NCBI GenBank assembly: GCA_028281205.1
Contig: JANQKJ010000159.1
Coordinates: 1-6,035 of the forward strand
Direction: 5' to 3'
DNA from: Gammaproteobacteria bacterium
GTDB taxonomy: Bacteria > Pseudomonadota > Gammaproteobacteria > UBA4575
DNA: 6,035 nucleotides
This document shows positions 4,191 through 6,035 of the stretch, piece after piece (position 1 is the stretch's first letter; each line of letters opens with the position of its first letter). Made by a program: the position numbers and the translations under genes. Under the pieces are notes generated by a model that was not told where the DNA came from, made no database searches, and saw only the letters and a list, made by a program, of their open reading frames with translations.

Positions 4191-6035
4191 ATGCTATCTA
4201 AAGATCTAGAAACAAGTCTAAACGGTGCATTCAAACGCGCCAGGGAAAAACGTCATGAGTTCATGACCGTCGAACACTTGTTATTAGCACTCACAGAAAA
4301 TAATTCTGCCGCAGAAGTATTACGTGCCTGTGGTGCTGACATCGAAACATTATCCAGTGAGCTGGATGTGTTCATTGATGAAAACACGCCGTTATTAAAC
4401 GAAGAGGAAGAACGCGAAACAACTCCAACGCTTGGTTTCCAAAGAGTGTTGCAACGCGCAGTTTTTCATGTGCAGTCCTCTGGTAAAAAAGAAGTTACCG
4501 GCGCGAATGTCCTGGTCGCTATTTATGGTGAACAGGAGTCACATGCGGTTTACTTGTTAACGAAGAATGATGTTGCGCGCTTGGATGTGCTTAACTTTAT
4601 CTCGCATGGAATTTCTAAAGTCTCTGAAGATGAGAATAACGAGATTCCAAATGATTTAACTGAAGAAGGCGATTATCAAGAGCAAGAAGAGAAGCCGCTT
4701 GAAAAATATGCCAGCAATCTAAATGAGATGGCACGGGCTGGAAAGATTGATCCTTTGATCGGGCGTACGCATGAAATTGAGCGCACCATGCAGATACTTT
4801 GCCGACGCAGGAAAAATAATCCTTTGCTTGTCGGTGAAGCGGGCGTAGGTAAGACAGCGATTGCGGAAGGTCTGGCGAAAAAGATTGTCGATGGTGAAGT
4901 ACCAGATGTACTTAAAGAAAGTGTTATTTATTCTCTGGACTTAGGTGGTTTGGTTGCGGGCACTAAATATCGTGGTGATTTTGAAAAACGTCTTAAGAGT
5001 GTTTTGAAGCAGCTTGCTTCTGAAGAAGGCGCGATATTATTTATTGATGAAATACACACTATTATTGGTGCAGGTGCTGCCTCAGGTGGTGTGATGGATG
5101 CGTCTAATCTGATTAAGCCGCAATTAGCGACTTCAGAACTTAAATGTATTGGTTCTACTACTTATCAGGAATATCGTGGCATTTTTGAAAAAGACCGCGC
5201 GCTTGCACGCCGCTTCCAGAAAATTGAAGTGACTGAACCTAGTGTGGATGAAACATTCCAGATACTTAAAGGAGTGCGTACTCAATTTGAAGACCATCAC
5301 CAAGTTAAGTACACAGATAAAGCGCTTAAAGTCGCGGCTGAATTATCTGCGCGTTACATTACAGATCGCTTCTTGCCGGATAAGGCAATTGATGTGATTG
5401 ATGAAGCCGGTGCAGCTTTAACTCTTAAAGCCGGGTCTTCGCGTAAGAAATCTATTGGCACAAAAGATATTGAAGGTATTGTTGCCAAGATCGCTCGTAT
5501 TCCCTCTAAAAATGTTTCACATAGTGATACCGAGTTGCTCAAGAATTTAGATCGTAATTTGAGGCTTGTTGTTTATGGGCAGGATGAAGCCATTTCTACA
5601 CTTGCTACTTCAATTAAAATGTCGCGCTCCGGTTTGGGCGAAGAAGAGAAACCAATTGGTTCATTTTTATTTGCTGGACCTACTGGCGTGGGTAAAACAG
5701 AAGTAACACGCCAATTGGCGACAGCCTTGGGTATTGAGTTAGTGCGTTTTGATATGTCTGAGTACATGGAACGTCATACTGTGTCACGCTTAATAGGTGC
5801 ACCTCCAGGCTATGTAGGTTTTGATCAGGGTGGCTTGCTCACTGATGCAGTATTAAAAGCGCCGCACTGTGTGTTGCTGCTGGATGAAATTGAAAAAGCG
5901 CATCCGGATGTTTTCAACTTGTTACTGCAAGTGATGGATCATGGCACTTTGACAGATGCGAATGGAAGAAAAGTTGATTTCAGAAATGTGATTCTTGTAA
6001 TGACTACTAATGCAGGTGCGCAAGAAATTAGTCGT
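4191..6035 (+). CDS. clpA: ATP-dependent Clp protease ATP-binding subunit ClpA, C-terminus beyond window
   Basis: Hexameric AAA+ unfoldase that pulls substrates into ClpP, with ClpS as adaptor; cytoplasmic. 615 codons are present, against 758 residues in E. coli. Order: Clp N-domain (about 1-143; FMTVEHLLLAL at 24-34), acidic linker (about 145-170), D1 with Walker A GEAGVGKT (215-222), pore loop KYRG (259-262), Walker B ILFIDE (282-287) and paired arginines R340-R341, then D2 with Walker A GPTGVGKT (496-503), pore loop GYVG (540-543), Walker B LLLDE (562-566) and sensor-1 TTN (605-607). There is no long coiled-coil middle domain between D1 and D2, which separates it from ClpB and ClpC and agrees with the clpS neighbour. 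The frame is open to the last base. The missing part should hold the IGL-type ClpP-docking loop and the D2 small domain, so ClpP binding cannot be confirmed here. Start supported by GAGG 5 bases upstream. Confidence 0.97.
   Translation, partial: MLSKDLETSLNGAFKRAREKRHEFMTVEHLLLALTENNSAAEVLRACGADIETLSSELDVFIDENTPLLNEEEERETTPTLGFQRVLQRAVFHVQSSGKKEVTGANVLVAIYGEQESHAVYLLTKNDVARLDVLNFISHGISKVSEDENNEIPNDLTEEGDYQEQEEKPLEKYASNLNEMARAGKIDPLIGRTHEIERTMQILCRRRKNNPLLVGEAGVGKTAIAEGLAKKIVDGEVPDVLKESVIYSLDLGGLVAGTKYRGDFEKRLKSVLKQLASEEGAILFIDEIHTIIGAGAASGGVMDASNLIKPQLATSELKCIGSTTYQEYRGIFEKDRALARRFQKIEVTEPSVDETFQILKGVRTQFEDHHQVKYTDKALKVAAELSARYITDRFLPDKAIDVIDEAGAALTLKAGSSRKKSIGTKDIEGIVAKIARIPSKNVSHSDTELLKNLDRNLRLVVYGQDEAISTLATSIKMSRSGLGEEEKPIGSFLFAGPTGVGKTEVTRQLATALGIELVRFDMSEYMERHTVSRLIGAPPGYVGFDQGGLLTDAVLKAPHCVLLLDEIEKAHPDVFNLLLQVMDHGTLTDANGRKVDFRNVILVMTTNAGAQEISR

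Noticed and set aside
4024..4209. Plus-strand 61-codon open frame spanning the clpS end and clpA start
   Set aside because: It is out of frame with two clearly real genes and has no family resemblance.
5354..5767. Two minus-strand open frames (5354-5542 and 5573-5767)
   Set aside because: Both are antisense to the conserved D1-D2 regions of clpA and are explained by that gene.

Overview
The window looks like ordinary chromosomal DNA from a gammaproteobacterium of moderate to low GC (judged by eye, not computed). All six genes are recognisable housekeeping genes. Their closest familiar relatives are enterobacterial and pseudomonad proteins: AcnB, HflD, MnmA, NudJ, ClpS and ClpA. HflD and the nudJ-mnmA-hflD gene order point to Gammaproteobacteria, but I cannot name a genus from sequence alone.

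Layout. On the minus strand, reading from about 3635 down to 1, lie nudJ (Nudix hydrolase), mnmA (tRNA 2-thiouridylase), hflD and the first 395 codons of acnB (aconitase B, cut by the left edge). mnmA and hflD are separated by only 2 bases. nudJ and mnmA are separated by 141 bases that contain a possible internal promoter. acnB follows hflD after 128 bases and has its own -10 box, a structured leader, a Shine-Dalgarno site and a GTG start. On the plus strand, diverging from nudJ, lie clpS and clpA. clpA is cut by the right edge after 615 of roughly 750 codons. No stretch longer than about 200 bases lacks a gene, and there are no RNA genes, mobile elements, CRISPR arrays or convincing rho-independent terminators.

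How the genes work together. ClpS delivers N-degron substrates to the ClpA unfoldase, which feeds the ClpP protease. The clpS-clpA pair is therefore one functional unit and probably one transcript. NudJ and MnmA are plausibly linked through nucleotide and tRNA metabolism: NudJ hydrolyses (d)NTPs and thiamine-phosphate type substrates, and MnmA thiolates the wobble uridine of Lys, Glu and Gln tRNAs. HflD is a peripheral membrane protein of unclear core role. AcnB is the main TCA-cycle aconitase in many Gammaproteobacteria.

The most interesting non-coding stretch is the 198-base divergent region between nudJ and clpS. It holds a 12-base exact direct repeat whose copies start 84 bases apart, with matching short blocks on both sides in the same order. 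It also holds an AT-rich inverted repeat and a weak FNR-like sequence. I see no evidence for a previously undescribed system; the findings are mainly regulatory details and gene-order observations.
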